The translations under genes and the position numbers were made by a program. Under the pieces are notes generated by a model. It did no database searches. It saw only the letters and a list, made by a program, of their open reading frames with translations, and was not told the origin of the DNA. Shown here piece by piece: positions 52,968-62,271 of a DNA stretch of 64,000 nucleotides. Numbering within the stretch: position 1 is the first letter of the stretch; every line of letters begins with the position of its first letter. This DNA is from Mycolicibacterium neoaurum ATCC 25795 (GTDB lineage Bacteria > Actinomycetota > Actinomycetes > Mycobacteriales > Mycobacteriaceae): contig NZ_JMDW01000010.1 of NCBI RefSeq assembly GCF_000691525.1, forward strand, positions 1 to 64,000. The letters are read 5' to 3'.

Positions 52968-53603
52968 TCAGTTCATCGCGTCCAGGATTTTGATCGCGAA
53001 CACCAATGTGTCGCCCTTCTGGATGCCGGCTGCCGGCTGGCCCTCGGGGTAGCCGTCCTGCGGCGTCATGGCGACCGCGACGGTCGATCCGACCTTCTGG
53101 CCGGCGATGGCCTTCTGGAATCCGGTGACGACACCGTCGAGGGGGAAGTCCACCGGCCTGCCCGACTGGTAGCTGCTGTCGAAGACGGATCCGTCGCGGC
53201 CATTGACACCCATGTAGCAGACCAGCACCTTGGCGTCAGGAGCGACAACCGGACCGTCGCCGGGCTTGAGCGTCTGCACCTGAGTTTCGGTGACGCTGAA
53301 CGGTCCGTCGACGGTCACCGAGGGTGCGGCGGTCTCGGTCGACCCGATGACCGCGATGTTGCCGGTGGCGCCCGACAGCGTCCACTCCGGGGTGCCGCCT
53401 GCCGGTGCCGGCGTGCTCGGGCAACCCTCGGACGTCGCTGTCGGCTGGACGGCGGGAGCGCTCGGCGGGCTGAACACATCCGAGGCCGTCGACGAACTCG
53501 CCGCGGGCGCGTCGGCATCTGAGCTGCAGGCGGCCAAGGTCATGGCGGCAGCCGCGGCGCAGGCGGCCATGGTGACAAGGGAGGGCAGACGGGTGACATT
53601 CAC
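52968..53603 (-). CDS. FKBP-type peptidyl-prolyl isomerase, lipoprotein
   Basis: 211 residues: a lipoprotein signal with lipobox LAAC (TLAACSSDADAP), a Ser/Ala/Pro linker, then an FKBP domain (GSVFDSSYQSGRPVDFPLDG, VTGFQKAIAGQKVGSTVAVAM and DTLVFAIKILD). The core FKBP layout is recognisable. It should be anchored outside the membrane and assist folding of exported proteins. It starts with GTG 53603. Confidence 0.87.
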   Translation of the reverse strand: MNVTRLPSLVTMAACAAAAAMTLAACSSDADAPAASSSTASDVFSPPSAPAVQPTATSEGCPSTPAPAGGTPEWTLSGATGNIAVIGSTETAAPSVTVDGPFSVTETQVQTLKPGDGPVVAPDAKVLVCYMGVNGRDGSVFDSSYQSGRPVDFPLDGVVTGFQKAIAGQKVGSTVAVAMTPQDGYPEGQPAAGIQKGDTLVFAIKILDAMN

Positions 53604-53788
53604 CCCGGTCACGCTACCTGCGGCGGTCCGGACCACGGCGGGTAGGTGCTGGGGCAACGTGTGGCATCGCGGCGTGGAACCGGCGCGTGGGCCCACCAAT
53701 GGTGCTCGCGGAGAACGTTAATCAGTTGCGTCGGACGCCGTGTGCGACCAACCTGTAGGCGGGGAAAAACAGTCGAGGGGGGAGTTTC

Positions 53789-54034
53789 ATGGTGGGTTTT
53801 CGCGAGGGCGACACGGTGGCGGCGTGCCGCCGACTGGAGGGGATCGACGTGCCGGTCGTCCCGGAGGGAACGATCGGCACGGTCGCGTCCACCACGGTGT
53901 TCGGTAATCCGAAACGGGTGCATTTCACTGTGTCGGACACCTGGGGCACCAAACGCTTCCGGGTGAGAGTCCGCCGCGGGGATGTCGAGCCCGTGGACGT
54001 CGACGAGCCTGGCGGTGACGAGGATCAGGTGTGA
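53789..54034 (+). CDS. small conserved mycobacterial protein, SH3-like fold suspected
   Basis: 81 residues: FREGDTVAACRRLEGIDVPVVPEGTIGTVAS is followed by RVHFTVSDTWGTKRFRVRVRRGDVEPV. A GTIGTV turn and short strands suggest a small SH3-like barrel. GGGGGAG precedes ATG 53789. No function is recognised. Confidence 0.65.
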   Translation: MVGFREGDTVAACRRLEGIDVPVVPEGTIGTVASTTVFGNPKRVHFTVSDTWGTKRFRVRVRRGDVEPVDVDEPGGDEDQV

Positions 54035-54109
54035 CCCAGGTCACGGTGGTGGCGATCCGGTAGATCGGGTAACCGGGGATGTCCACGTACCCAATCCTGC
54101 GGAGTCGAA

Positions 54110-54538
54110 ATGGCGAAAGTAGATGTGTCGGTGTCGTCCGACCTGACACCACAGCAGGCCTGGAAACTGGCCTCCGATCTGCAGCGTTTCGACGAATGGT
54201 TGACCATCTTCGGTGGCTGGCGCAGTCCTCCGCCTGCCGTCATCGAAGTAGGAACGCAGGTGTCGTCGCTGATCAAGGTGAAGGGTTTTCGAAACACCAT
54301 CCATTGGCAGGTCACCGAGTATGACGAACCGCGGTTGATCGGAATGCGGGGAACCGGCCGCGGCGGGGTGCACATCGCGCTGACCATGGCGGTCGCCGAC
54401 AACGACCCCGGTTCTGATCTGCACCTGCAGGCCGAGCTGTCGGGCGGTCTGCTCAACGGACCGATCGGAGCGCTGGTGGCCAAGATGTTGACCGCAGATG
54501 TGCGCAAGTCCGTCCAGAACCTCGGCGCGTTGCGTTAG
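54110..54538 (+). CDS. SRPBCC-fold protein, Rv0910-like
   Basis: 142 residues: AKVDVSVSSDLTPQQAWKLASDLQRFDEWL, GTQVSSLIKVKGFRNTIHW and GPIGALVAKMLTADVRKSVQNL follow M. tuberculosis Rv0910, described as a toxin paired with antitoxin Rv0909. No adjacent antitoxin-like gene is seen here, so toxin activity is doubtful. The START-like fold binds hydrophobic ligands in relatives. Confidence 0.8.
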   Translation: MAKVDVSVSSDLTPQQAWKLASDLQRFDEWLTIFGGWRSPPPAVIEVGTQVSSLIKVKGFRNTIHWQVTEYDEPRLIGMRGTGRGGVHIALTMAVADNDPGSDLHLQAELSGGLLNGPIGALVAKMLTADVRKSVQNLGALR

Positions 54539-54559
54539 ACGCGTGGGCATATTCGGGCT

Positions 54560-55420
54560 TCAGAACGCCGACAGTGCGTCGTCGATCATCCGGTGCCCTT
54601 GCCGTTCGAAATCGCCATCGCCGACCTGGTGCGCCCATACCGCGGTCCCGATCGCTTGGTGGAGTGCCAGCATGCGCCAGCTGTCGGGTTCACGGGGGTC
54701 ATTTCCGTAGCCGTCGACGAACGCGGTCTGCAGCGCGGGATCGGCCCGCCACTGCTGCGCGGCGAGCCGGCAGAAGTCGGTGGCAGCCGGTCTCCAGGCG
54801 AATCGGCCGAAGTCGATGACCCGCACGACGCCGGAGTCGATCAGCCAGTTCCTGGGTTGCCAGTCACCGTGGGTGGGCACCACCGTCACGGGTCGACAGC
54901 GGTATTCGCCCAGGATTGTCCTCAGCACCGATTCGGTGCGTGCTGATATGCGGTGCGGCTTGTTCAACCAGGCAAGCGATTTCGCCACCTCGGCCCGCTC
55001 CCAGTCCGGGTCGACGAGGTGTCCCACATCGTGGAGGGCGCGCAGGAGCCGACCGGCTCGGTGATAGGTACCGGCAGCGGACTCGGCCGCCGATCCTTGC
55101 ACGAGTTCTCCCGGTAGGTGGTCGATGACGATCAGTTTTTCGGCACTGTCTCGGTAGCGCAATCGCGGCGCATGCCCGGAGCGAGACAGCGCACCTGTCG
55201 CGGTGCGGTAAGCCGTGATCTCGCGGTCGATGTGGTGGTCGGCGGGTCCGGCGGCCTTGATCACCAGCCGGCCCTGCGGACTCTGTACATCGAGTACGAC
55301 CGTTGCGTGCTCATCCCAGCTCATATCGGCGATCACGCGCGGTTGGGACAGCCAGTACTCGACCAATTCGGCCTGCCGCCGACTGAGCCTGCCGCCGTGC
55401 CAAGAATGCACGTGGATCAC
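54560..55420 (-). CDS. APH-type phosphotransferase family protein
   Basis: 286 residues of the aminoglycoside-phosphotransferase kinase fold: LVIKAAGPADHHIDREITAY (Lys and Glu), catalytic loop VPTHGDWQPRNWLI and metal loop VRVIDFGRFAWRP. The substrate is not an antibiotic by any clear evidence. It starts at GTG 55420 or 55411. It is divergent from the Mn-catalase operon. Confidence 0.8.
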   Translation of the reverse strand: MIHVHSWHGGRLSRRQAELVEYWLSQPRVIADMSWDEHATVVLDVQSPQGRLVIKAAGPADHHIDREITAYRTATGALSRSGHAPRLRYRDSAEKLIVIDHLPGELVQGSAAESAAGTYHRAGRLLRALHDVGHLVDPDWERAEVAKSLAWLNKPHRISARTESVLRTILGEYRCRPVTVVPTHGDWQPRNWLIDSGVVRVIDFGRFAWRPAATDFCRLAAQQWRADPALQTAFVDGYGNDPREPDSWRMLALHQAIGTAVWAHQVGDGDFERQGHRMIDDALSAF

Positions 55421-55511
55421 AGTATTCTTCGACGGCCTCCGTTCGCAACGTGGGCCAAGTACTTGGCGCACAACGTTTTTGAATTCAGGCGCTGATCGCT
55501 TCAACGTCGGT

Positions 55512-55535
55512 GTTTGGGCATCCTGGCCTCGGGTA
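55512..55535 (+). promoter_or_regulatory. SigF-like promoter of the Mn-catalase operon
   Basis: GTTT (55512-55515), a 15-bp spacer, then GGGTA (55531-55535) fits the mycobacterial SigF consensus GTTT-N15-17-GGGTA. It lies 114 bp upstream of the catalase ATG. SigF control of this gene type is established in M. smegmatis as recalled. Confidence 0.7.
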
Positions 55536-55648
55536 CACCCGGCTACCGCGATCTACAGCCCAGTTGGATCTGTGGCCCAGTCAACCAGTGATATCCGTGA
55601 CCGCCCTGCCTCGGTCACGGATCGCGATCGACCGTGCCGGGAGGCGAT

Positions 55649-56542
55649 ATGTTCACCCACAACAAAGATCTGCAGTTCGAAGTCCGGGTCAGCGAGCCGG
55701 ATCCGCGTTTTGCGTCGTTGCTCATGGAGCAGTTCGGTGGCGCCAACGGTGAACTCACCGCCGCGCTGCAGTACTTCACGCAGGCATTCGTCCTGCGCGA
55801 GAAGAATCCGAAGATGTACGACCTGTTCATGGACATCGCGACCGAGGAACTCAGTCACCTGGAGATAGTCGGTACCACCATCACCATGCTGCTCGACGGC
55901 CTGAACGACAATCTCAAGGTTGCCCACGAGCGCTGTGACTGGATGCCCGCGGTGGCCAGCAAGACGGGCAAAGAACAGGCCATCCACCAGGTTGCTGTCA
56001 ATCCGATGTTCCTCGTGCTCAGCGGGGGTGGGCCGGATGTCAAGGATTCCGCGGGCAACAACTGGACCGGGGCGTTCATCGACGCCAACGGAGATCCCAC
56101 CGTGGATCTGCGCAACAACCTCGCAGCCGAGTCCAGGGCCAAGGTCGTCTACGAGTACCTGAAGCAGTTCACCGACGATCCCGGTGTCCAGGACACGTTG
56201 ACGTTCCTGATGACCCGAGAGATCGCGCACTATCAGCAGTTCACTGCCGCGCTCAACGAATTGCCGGTGAACTTCCCGCCAGGTCAGCTGCCGGGCGATC
56301 CGCGGTTCCAGAACGTCGCCTTCAACATGAGCAACGGCGACGGATCCGTGCGCGGACCGTGGAACGAAGGTCAGGGTCCATGGCCCGAGGGGATCGAGTG
56401 GGATTACGTCGAAGACCCCGAGCGGCAGTGGTTGGGAACATCGCTGCGCGGCAACACCGGTGCCGAACGTAACCCAGATGGCCAACCCGCAGTCGAGGGT
56501 GACAAGCCGTTCACCCACGAGCAGCACGCCGCCACGAGCTGA
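55649..56542 (+). CDS. manganese catalase
   Basis: 297 residues: four-helix bundle with Mn ligands in GGANGELTAALQYF, TEELSHLEIVGTTI and FLMTREIAHYQQF, plus the Lys-rich start FTHNKDLQFEVRV. It dismutates H2O2 without heme, in the cytoplasm. GGGAGG lies six bases before ATG 55649. It shares an operon with a hemerythrin-domain gene 24 bp downstream and a SigF-like promoter, the M. smegmatis arrangement for stress defence. Confidence 0.93.
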   Translation: MFTHNKDLQFEVRVSEPDPRFASLLMEQFGGANGELTAALQYFTQAFVLREKNPKMYDLFMDIATEELSHLEIVGTTITMLLDGLNDNLKVAHERCDWMPAVASKTGKEQAIHQVAVNPMFLVLSGGGPDVKDSAGNNWTGAFIDANGDPTVDLRNNLAAESRAKVVYEYLKQFTDDPGVQDTLTFLMTREIAHYQQFTAALNELPVNFPPGQLPGDPRFQNVAFNMSNGDGSVRGPWNEGQGPWPEGIEWDYVEDPERQWLGTSLRGNTGAERNPDGQPAVEGDKPFTHEQHAATS

Positions 56543-56566
56543 GCCACCGATCGACAAGGAGCGGAC

Positions 56567-57151
56567 ATGGATGCCTTGACATTTCTGCGCGAGGACCACA
56601 AGAGCGTGCTCGGCATGCTGGAGGTGCTCGACGGCGCGCCCTCCGGCGAGGGGGCGCAGCGCAGTGGCCTGGAGACGATGGTGACCAACCTGGTCATTGC
56701 CGAATCCCAGCACGAGGCGATCGAAGAGCAGTTCTTCTGGCCGGCGGTTCGTGAGGTCCTCGAGGACGGCGACGAGTTGGCCGACCGCGCCGTGAAACAG
56801 GAGCAAGAGGGTAAGCAGCTACTCCAGCAATTGGAGGATGGGGCGCCCGGCGATCCCGAGTATCAGGATGCGTTGCAGAAGTTCGTAGCCCTCGGTCGTG
56901 AGCACATCGCGTTCGAGCAGGAAGTGGTGTGGCCCAGGTTCGAAGCCGCTGTCACGCATGAGCGGCTCGTGGAACTGGGAGAGAAACTGGAGCGGGCGAA
57001 GAAGATCGCCCCGACCCGGCCGCATCCCGACACCCCACCGAGCGCGGGTGTTCTCAAGATGGTCGGAATGGTGACCGCGACCATGGACCATATTCGCGAT
57101 GCGGCTACCGGACGTGCCGCGGACAACCCGCCCGACCCGCAGGTGCACTGA
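56567..57151 (+). CDS. hemerythrin HHE domain protein
   Basis: 194 residues: ALTFLREDHKSVLGMLEVL (His), ESQHEAIEEQFFWPAVREVL (His/Glu) and LGREHIAFEQEVVWPRFEAAV provide the di-iron ligands. AAGGAGCGGAC precedes the ATG. Hemerythrin-like proteins in M. smegmatis act with SigF in the peroxide response. Operon partner of the Mn-catalase; the C-terminal 55 residues are outside the HHE core. Confidence 0.9.
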   Translation: MDALTFLREDHKSVLGMLEVLDGAPSGEGAQRSGLETMVTNLVIAESQHEAIEEQFFWPAVREVLEDGDELADRAVKQEQEGKQLLQQLEDGAPGDPEYQDALQKFVALGREHIAFEQEVVWPRFEAAVTHERLVELGEKLERAKKIAPTRPHPDTPPSAGVLKMVGMVTATMDHIRDAATGRAADNPPDPQVH

Positions 57152-57200
57152 CTGATGAGCCGCGAAAATCCTTATCGGACAGCGGTTTAGTCAACTCATG

Positions 57201-57237
57201 CCGGGCGGCGACCGTCACCATGATGGTCGCCGCCCGG
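57201..57237 (+). terminator. hairpin ending the catalase-hemerythrin operon
   Basis: A perfect 13-bp stem (57201-57213 with 57225-57237) and an 11-base loop, 50 bp after the hemerythrin stop. No T-tract. Confidence 0.7.
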
Positions 57238-57308
57238 ACCTGTGTGTTCGTTCAGTGTCTTGACCGAAAATCTATCTCAGCAGGAATGGCAACGTTTTTC
57301 GCCGATTT

Positions 57309-57338
57309 CTTGATTGCTTCCACATAAGGGGTCACACT
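57309..57338 (+). promoter_or_regulatory. furA promoter/operator
   Basis: CTTGATTGCTTCCACATAAG resembles the M. tuberculosis furA promoter (CTTGACTGATTCCAGAAAAG, as recalled): the -35 TTGATT, followed 17 bases later by CACACT as -10, and a start codon about 6 bp on, so the mRNA may be leaderless. FurA binds the AT-rich spacer in relatives. Confidence 0.7.
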
Positions 57339-57343
57339 GAAAC

Positions 57344-57778
57344 ATGATGGCTGAGCCTGGAGAATGCGCGACGATGCTGCGGGCGGCCGGACTTCGCGTC
57401 ACGCGGCCCCGGCTGGTGGTCATGGACGCTGTGCAAGAGAACCCGCACGCCGATACGGACGCGATTTTCCATGCCGCCCGCCGCGTCCTTTCCGACATAT
57501 CCCGTCAGACCGTCTACGACGCCCTCGGTGCGCTGACCACCGTGGGGATGGTGCGCCGAATTCAACCGGCAGGCGCGACCGCCCGGTACGAGTCCAGGGT
57601 TGGCGACAACCACCATCATCTGGTGTGCCGGTCCTGCGGGACCATCGCCGACGTCGACTGTGCGGTCGGCGAGGCGGCATGCCTCTCGGCCTCCGATGAT
57701 CTCGGGTTCGAGATCGACGAGGCCGAGGTCATCTACTGGGGTCTCTGTCCCGAGTGTGTACGAATGCGATCTTCCTGA
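57344..57778 (+). CDS. furA: FurA, peroxide- and iron-sensing regulator
   Basis: 144 residues of the Fur family: winged helix [17 protein letters not shown], His-rich regulatory site [14 protein letters not shown] with Cys95 and Cys98, and a second Cys pair at 135 and 138 (CPEC). It sits 52 bp upstream of katG, the universal mycobacterial pair, and represses katG and itself. ATG 57344 or 57347 could start it. Confidence 0.95.
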   Translation: MMAEPGECATMLRAAGLRVTRPRLVVMDAVQENPHADTDAIFHAARRVLSDISRQTVYDALGALTTVGMVRRIQPAGATARYESRVGDNHHHLVCRSCGTIADVDCAVGEAACLSASDDLGFEIDEAEVIYWGLCPECVRMRSS

Positions 57779-57830
57779 TCGATGCGACGACGTTGTGCAG
57801 CCCGCACGAAAACCGACGAAAGGCGAATCC

Positions 57831-60071
57831 ATGTCCGATACCTCTGATGCCCGGCCTCCGCACTCCGACACCAAGACCCACAGCGGCAGTGAATCCGAGA
57901 ATCCCGTCATCGACTCGCCCAAACCGAAATCCCATGCACCGCTGACCAACCAGGACTGGTGGCCAGGGCAGGTGGATGTCTCGGTGCTGCACAAGCAGAA
58001 CCCCAAAGGCAATCCGCTCGGCACCGACTTCTCCTACAGCGAGGCGTTCGCAACGCTCGACCTCGAGGCACTGCGCGCCGACATGCTGGCGTTGATGACC
58101 TCATCGCAGGATTGGTGGCCCGCTGACTACGGCAGCTACGCGGGGCTGTTCATCCGGATGAGCTGGCATGCGGCAGGTACGTACCGCATCTACGACGGGC
58201 GCGGCGGCGGTGGCCAGGGTGCACAACGCTTCGCACCGCTGAACAGCTGGCCCGACAATGCCAACCTGGACAAGGCACGGCGACTGCTGTGGCCGATCAA
58301 GCAGAAGTACGGCAATGCGCTGTCCTGGGCCGATCTGATCGTGTACGCCGGGAACGTCGCGCTTGAGTCGGCCGGTTTCGAGACCTTCGGTTTCGGGTTC
58401 GGCCGTGAGGACATCTGGGAGCCCGAGGAGGTGCTCTACGGGCAGGAGGACACCTGGCTGGGCACCGACAAGCGTTATGGCGGAAGCAACGACAGCGATC
58501 GCAACCTGGCCGAGCCGTTCGGTGCCACCACTATGGGCCTCATCTACGTCAACCCCGAGGGTCCCGAGGGTAAGCCCGATCCATTGGCGGCGGCTCACGA
58601 CATCCGTGAGACATTCGGCCGGATGGCGATGAACGACGAGGAGACCGCGGCGCTGATCGTCGGCGGTCACACGCTGGGCAAGACCCACGGTGCGGCCGAT
58701 GTCAACGTCGGCCCGGAACCCGAGGGCGCGCCCATCGAACAGCAGGGACTCGGCTGGAAGTGCCCCTTCGGTTCCGGCAATGCCAACGACACGGTGACCA
58801 GTGGACTAGAGGTGGTGTGGACGGCGACCCCAACCCAGTGGAGCAATGGTTACCTGGAGATCCTGTACGGCAACGAATGGGAGTTGACCAAGAGTCCCGC
58901 CGGTGCGTGGCAGTTCGAGGCCAAGGATGCCGAAGCCACCATTCCCGACCCGTTCGGAGGGCCTCCCCGCAAGCCCACGATGTTGGTCACCGATGTGTCG
59001 ATGCGGGTCGACCCCATCTACGGCCAGATCACCAGGCGTTGGCTGGACCATCCGGAGGAGATGAACGCCGCGTTCGCCAAGGCGTGGTACAAGCTGCTGC
59101 ATCGCGATATGGGCCCGGTGAGCCGCTATCTCGGCCCGTGGATTGCCGAGCCGCAGTTGTGGCAGGACCCGGTACCCGCCGTCGACCATCCGCTGGTCGA
59201 CGAGTCCGATATCGCGACCTTGAAGGGCAAGGTGCTCGAATCCGGGCTGTCGGTTCCCCAGCTGGTGAAGACCGCGTGGGGCGCTGCCTCGAGCTTCCGC
59301 GGCACCGATAAGCGCGGTGGTGCCAATGGTGCCCGCATCCGACTTGAGCCACAACGCAACTGGGAGGCAAACGAGCCTTCCGAACTGGACAAGGTGTTGC
59401 CGGTATTGGAGAAAATCCAGCAGGACTTCAACGGCTCTGCCGATGGAGGCAAGAAGATTTCGCTGGCCGATCTCATCGTGCTGGCCGGCTCGGCCGCCAT
59501 CGAGAAGGCGGCCAGGGACGGCGGGTTCGACGTGACGGTGGATTTCGCGCCCGGTCGTACCGACGCAACCCAGGAGAACACCGATGTGGAATCGTTTGCG
59601 GTGTTGGAGCCGCAGGCCGACGGCTTCCGCAACTTCGTTCGGCCGGGGGAGAAGACCGCACTGGAGCAGTTGTTGGTCGACAAGGCCTACTTCCTGGATC
59701 TGACCGCCCCGGAGATGACTGTGCTGATCGGTGGTCTGCGCACCATCGGAGCGAATCACGGCGGGACCAAGCACGGCGTGTTCACCAGCCGGCCGGGGGC
59801 GTTGACGACGGATTTCTTCGTCAACCTGCTCGACATGGGCACCGAGTGGAAGGGTTCGGAGTCCGCCGAGAACGTCTACACCGGATACGACCGCGCGACC
59901 GGTGAGGTGAAGTGGACGGCGACCGCCAACGATCTGGTGTTCGGCTCGAATTCTGTGCTGCGGGCGATCGCTGAGGTGTACGCCCAGCAGGACAACCAGG
60001 CGAAGTTCGTCGAGGACTTCGTCAAGGCGTGGGTGAAGGTCATGAACAACGACCGGTTCGATCTGGACTGA
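57831..60071 (+). CDS. katG: catalase-peroxidase KatG
   Basis: 746 residues, two peroxidase-like halves. The distal site is [11 protein letters not shown] (Arg109, Trp112, His113), the proximal His is in [12 protein letters not shown], and the Met-Tyr-Trp adduct partners are present: Trp112, Tyr in LIYVNPEG and Met in RMAMND. It removes H2O2 and activates isoniazid in M. tuberculosis. AAAGGCG precedes the ATG. A terminator hairpin follows. The N-terminus is slightly extended. Confidence 0.97.
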   Translation: MSDTSDARPPHSDTKTHSGSESENPVIDSPKPKSHAPLTNQDWWPGQVDVSVLHKQNPKGNPLGTDFSYSEAFATLDLEALRADMLALMTSSQDWWPADYGSYAGLFIRMSWHAAGTYRIYDGRGGGGQGAQRFAPLNSWPDNANLDKARRLLWPIKQKYGNALSWADLIVYAGNVALESAGFETFGFGFGREDIWEPEEVLYGQEDTWLGTDKRYGGSNDSDRNLAEPFGATTMGLIYVNPEGPEGKPDPLAAAHDIRETFGRMAMNDEETAALIVGGHTLGKTHGAADVNVGPEPEGAPIEQQGLGWKCPFGSGNANDTVTSGLEVVWTATPTQWSNGYLEILYGNEWELTKSPAGAWQFEAKDAEATIPDPFGGPPRKPTMLVTDVSMRVDPIYGQITRRWLDHPEEMNAAFAKAWYKLLHRDMGPVSRYLGPWIAEPQLWQDPVPAVDHPLVDESDIATLKGKVLESGLSVPQLVKTAWGAASSFRGTDKRGGANGARIRLEPQRNWEANEPSELDKVLPVLEKIQQDFNGSADGGKKISLADLIVLAGSAAIEKAARDGGFDVTVDFAPGRTDATQENTDVESFAVLEPQADGFRNFVRPGEKTALEQLLVDKAYFLDLTAPEMTVLIGGLRTIGANHGGTKHGVFTSRPGALTTDFFVNLLDMGTEWKGSESAENVYTGYDRATGEVKWTATANDLVFGSNSVLRAIAEVYAQQDNQAKFVEDFVKAWVKVMNNDRFDLD

Positions 60072-60088
60072 TCCCGTCCTCAGCTGGA

Positions 60089-60136
60089 TGTGAATCCTCG
60101 GCGGCCGCAAGGCATCGTGGCCGTCGGGGATTCACA
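60089..60136 (+). terminator. terminator hairpin after katG
   Basis: An 18-bp stem (60089-60106 with 60119-60136) with two mismatches that can form G-U pairs in RNA, 17 bp after the katG stop. Confidence 0.7.
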
Positions 60137-60165
60137 CTCGCGCCCGGCTTTTCTACCATCGGGTG

Positions 60166-60459
60166 ATGGGGGAGTCGGAGACCACCGCGGACGGACACCA
60201 TGTGGTCATCAACGGGCGACGATGGCGGGCAACAGATCCGGCGATACCGGAGGATCGACGGTCCGAACTGGTCTCGATCTTGATGGCGTGGCGTCGGGAG
60301 GTGCGCCGGACCAAAGGCACCGAGGCGGAAGCCGCCTCGCGGGCGGGCGTGCAGGCGGCCAAGGTGGCGTTGGGCGAACGAGGTCAGCCGCCGTGGTGGG
60401 AGCAGTCGCCCGAGCAGCGCCGTGACCGCTGGCAGCGGGCGGTGCCGGAGCCCCCGTGA
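60166..60459 (+). CDS. conserved actinobacterial hypothetical protein
   Basis: 97 residues: HHVVINGRRWRATDPAIPED at the start, then a long helical stretch rich in Arg/Glu/Ala (LMAWRREVRRTKGTEAEA) and a Trp-rich PPWWEQSPEQRRDRWQ motif. The pattern looks like a DNA- or nucleic-acid-associated helical protein, but no function is recognised. It is convergent with the esterase gene four bases away. Confidence 0.7.
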   Translation: MGESETTADGHHVVINGRRWRATDPAIPEDRRSELVSILMAWRREVRRTKGTEAEAASRAGVQAAKVALGERGQPPWWEQSPEQRRDRWQRAVPEPP

Positions 60460-60463
60460 TGAC

Positions 60464-61345
60464 TCAGCGACGGTATTCGGCGAGCGCGTCGGTGGCGATG
60501 CGCTGGTAAGCCAGCCACATGTCTTGACCCATGGCGCGAATTCCGACGGCGTTGTAGTGCCGGTCGATATCGCTGTTGAACATGTCGCGATTGCCAGGCA
60601 CGAAAGCCGTCCGTGGTATGCGGTTGGGCGTGTCGCGGTGTACGGCGTCGATCGGTGGATAGTCCTTACCGCTGCGTTCCATCTCCTCGGGAACCATGCC
60701 GCCGAGGATGATGGGGGTGTCCTTGCCGTACCTGGCGCGCAGATCGTCGAACAGCGCATCCAGGTGCTGCTGGTACTCCGAGGCCGATATCAGGGGCACA
60801 TCGGATTCACCCTGGTGCCAGAGCACCGCCGCGACCGTGCTGCCGGGGCGATGGGCCAGCGCGGCGTCGATGGAGCGCACCGCCTCGCGGTACAGGTTTC
60901 GTCGGGTGGAGGTGTCGGTGATGTCCCAGGTGTAACCGTTCTTCGGATGAAATGACGTGTCGCCGCGGGCACACGGAACCAGCAGCACGGTCCTGTCGGT
61001 CGCGTCGGCGAGCGCCTTGCCGAAGGTGACTCCGAAACCGACTCGCCGAGCCGGTGTTTCGTGGAACAAGGGATCGACGCCGAGCACGACCGTGTTCTTC
61101 GACGGACCGCTGTTGGCCCACTGGTGCACACGCGGGTGAGGCCGGTCTGCGCCGTCACGGTCGAGCGGCAGACCCATTCCATAGGCGTTGGATTGGCCGA
61201 GGATCGCGACGATCAGGTAGGGGTCGTCCGGCGGGGTGACGGGCACCCCTTTCGGGGCAATCCGTCGTTTGACGGCGCATTTGAGCTCGAACGCCAGTCG
61301 CTTCCACAGCGGTGCATCACCGTCTGGATTCCTGGGTGTGCGCAT
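60464..61345 (-). CDS. carbohydrate esterase (CE6/sialate O-acetylesterase-like), SGNH fold
   Basis: 293 residues: block I AILGQSNAYGMG (Ser), the VPCARGDTSFH Gly block, and AVLWHQGESDVPL with the conserved Gln-Gly-Glu, typical of CE6/SASA esterases. It seems to lack a signal peptide. Deacetylation of acetylated sugars is likely. ATG 61345 was chosen. No associated sugar genes are nearby. Confidence 0.85.
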   Translation of the reverse strand: MRTPRNPDGDAPLWKRLAFELKCAVKRRIAPKGVPVTPPDDPYLIVAILGQSNAYGMGLPLDRDGADRPHPRVHQWANSGPSKNTVVLGVDPLFHETPARRVGFGVTFGKALADATDRTVLLVPCARGDTSFHPKNGYTWDITDTSTRRNLYREAVRSIDAALAHRPGSTVAAVLWHQGESDVPLISASEYQQHLDALFDDLRARYGKDTPIILGGMVPEEMERSGKDYPPIDAVHRDTPNRIPRTAFVPGNRDMFNSDIDRHYNAVGIRAMGQDMWLAYQRIATDALAEYRR

Positions 61346-61464
61346 GGCCAGCACAGTACAACTCACCCGCGTCGGACACGCGAAACGGCGGTGATCCGTC
61401 GGCTTTTGCACCGACTACCTCGATCCGGCGTTTCCGATGGATCGAGTTTGGGCAGTGTGAAGTT

Positions 61465-61932
61465 ATGACCGACAACGATAAAGTCACTGTGGAAAGAACC
61501 ATCGCTGCCCCGGTGTCGGCGGTCTTCGATGTGTTGTCCAATCCGCACCGTCATCCCGCTCTCGATGGTTCGGGATTCGTGCGCAGCGTGGATCATGCCG
61601 ACCGGATTCAGAAGGTCGGTGAAGTGTTCACGATGAACATGCAGGGTGATCACATGGGCGGGGAGTACCAGACCGACAATCACGTCACCGGATATGCCAA
61701 GGACAAGCTGCTCGCCTGGCAGACCGCACCGGCAGGTACCGAGCCGCCTGGCTGGGAATGGTTGTGGGAGTTGGAATCTCAGGGCCCGAACGAGACGTTG
61801 GTGCGCCACACCTATGACTGGTCGAAGGTGACGGACAAGAAGCTGTTGGAAAAGGTGAAGTTCCCGCTGGTCACTCAGGGTCAGCTCGATGACACACTGT
61901 CACGACTGGCGACCGAGGTCGCGTCGTCCTGA
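61465..61932 (+). CDS. SRPBCC (polyketide cyclase/START-like) protein
   Basis: 155 residues: VTVERTIAAPVSAVFDVLSNPHRHPALDGSG is the conserved start, with EPPGWEWLWELESQGPNETLVRHTYDWS later. It is a helix-grip fold for hydrophobic ligands; no function is assigned. A 17-bp perfect hairpin lies 10 bp after the stop. Confidence 0.82.
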   Translation: MTDNDKVTVERTIAAPVSAVFDVLSNPHRHPALDGSGFVRSVDHADRIQKVGEVFTMNMQGDHMGGEYQTDNHVTGYAKDKLLAWQTAPAGTEPPGWEWLWELESQGPNETLVRHTYDWSKVTDKKLLEKVKFPLVTQGQLDDTLSRLATEVASS

Positions 61933-61941
61933 GGTGTCGAC

Positions 61942-61979
61942 GAATGTGCTCCACCACCGGACGGTGGTGGAGCACATTC
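61942..61979. terminator. perfect 17-bp hairpin terminator between convergent genes
   Basis: Arms 61942-61958 and 61963-61979 are exactly complementary around the loop GGAC. It lies between the SRPBCC gene and the convergent DUF3072 gene (stop at 61993), so it may serve both. Confidence 0.8.
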
Positions 61980-61992
61980 ATCTCGATTGCTG

Positions 61993-62202
61993 TCATCCAC
62001 GCCCGGTCTTGGCCTGGAGTTCCTCGATGAGGTCAGATGCCTGGGCTTTGGTGGCGTCGTCGGGAACCTCGACTCCCGCCTCCTGGGCCAGGGTCTGCAG
62101 ATAGCTGCGCTGCGGACCGGTCATCGGCTCATCCCCGGTGACCCATTCCGAGGTGTCCTTTTCGGCGTTTTCCTGCGGTGCTGATGTGGTGTGCTCGCTC
62201 AT
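61993..62202 (-). CDS. DUF3072 domain protein
   Basis: 69 residues: acidic N-terminus, then MTGPQRSYLQTLAQEAGVEV and DDATKAQASDLIEELQ, the DUF3072 pattern of a short helix-turn-helix-like domain. ATG 62202 was chosen over upstream in-frame starts because it fits the family length. Function is unknown. Confidence 0.8.
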   Translation of the reverse strand: MSEHTTSAPQENAEKDTSEWVTGDEPMTGPQRSYLQTLAQEAGVEVPDDATKAQASDLIEELQAKTGRG

Positions 62203-62271
62203 GGACACCGAATGCCCATCGCACAAACATTCGAAACGTGGCGGCCCGTAGGCCGCCACGTTTCGATCACA

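Noticed and set aside
54110..54538. Toxin-antitoxin system based on the Rv0910-like protein
   Set aside because: No small antitoxin-like gene overlaps or precedes it; the gene at 53789 does not resemble Rv0909.
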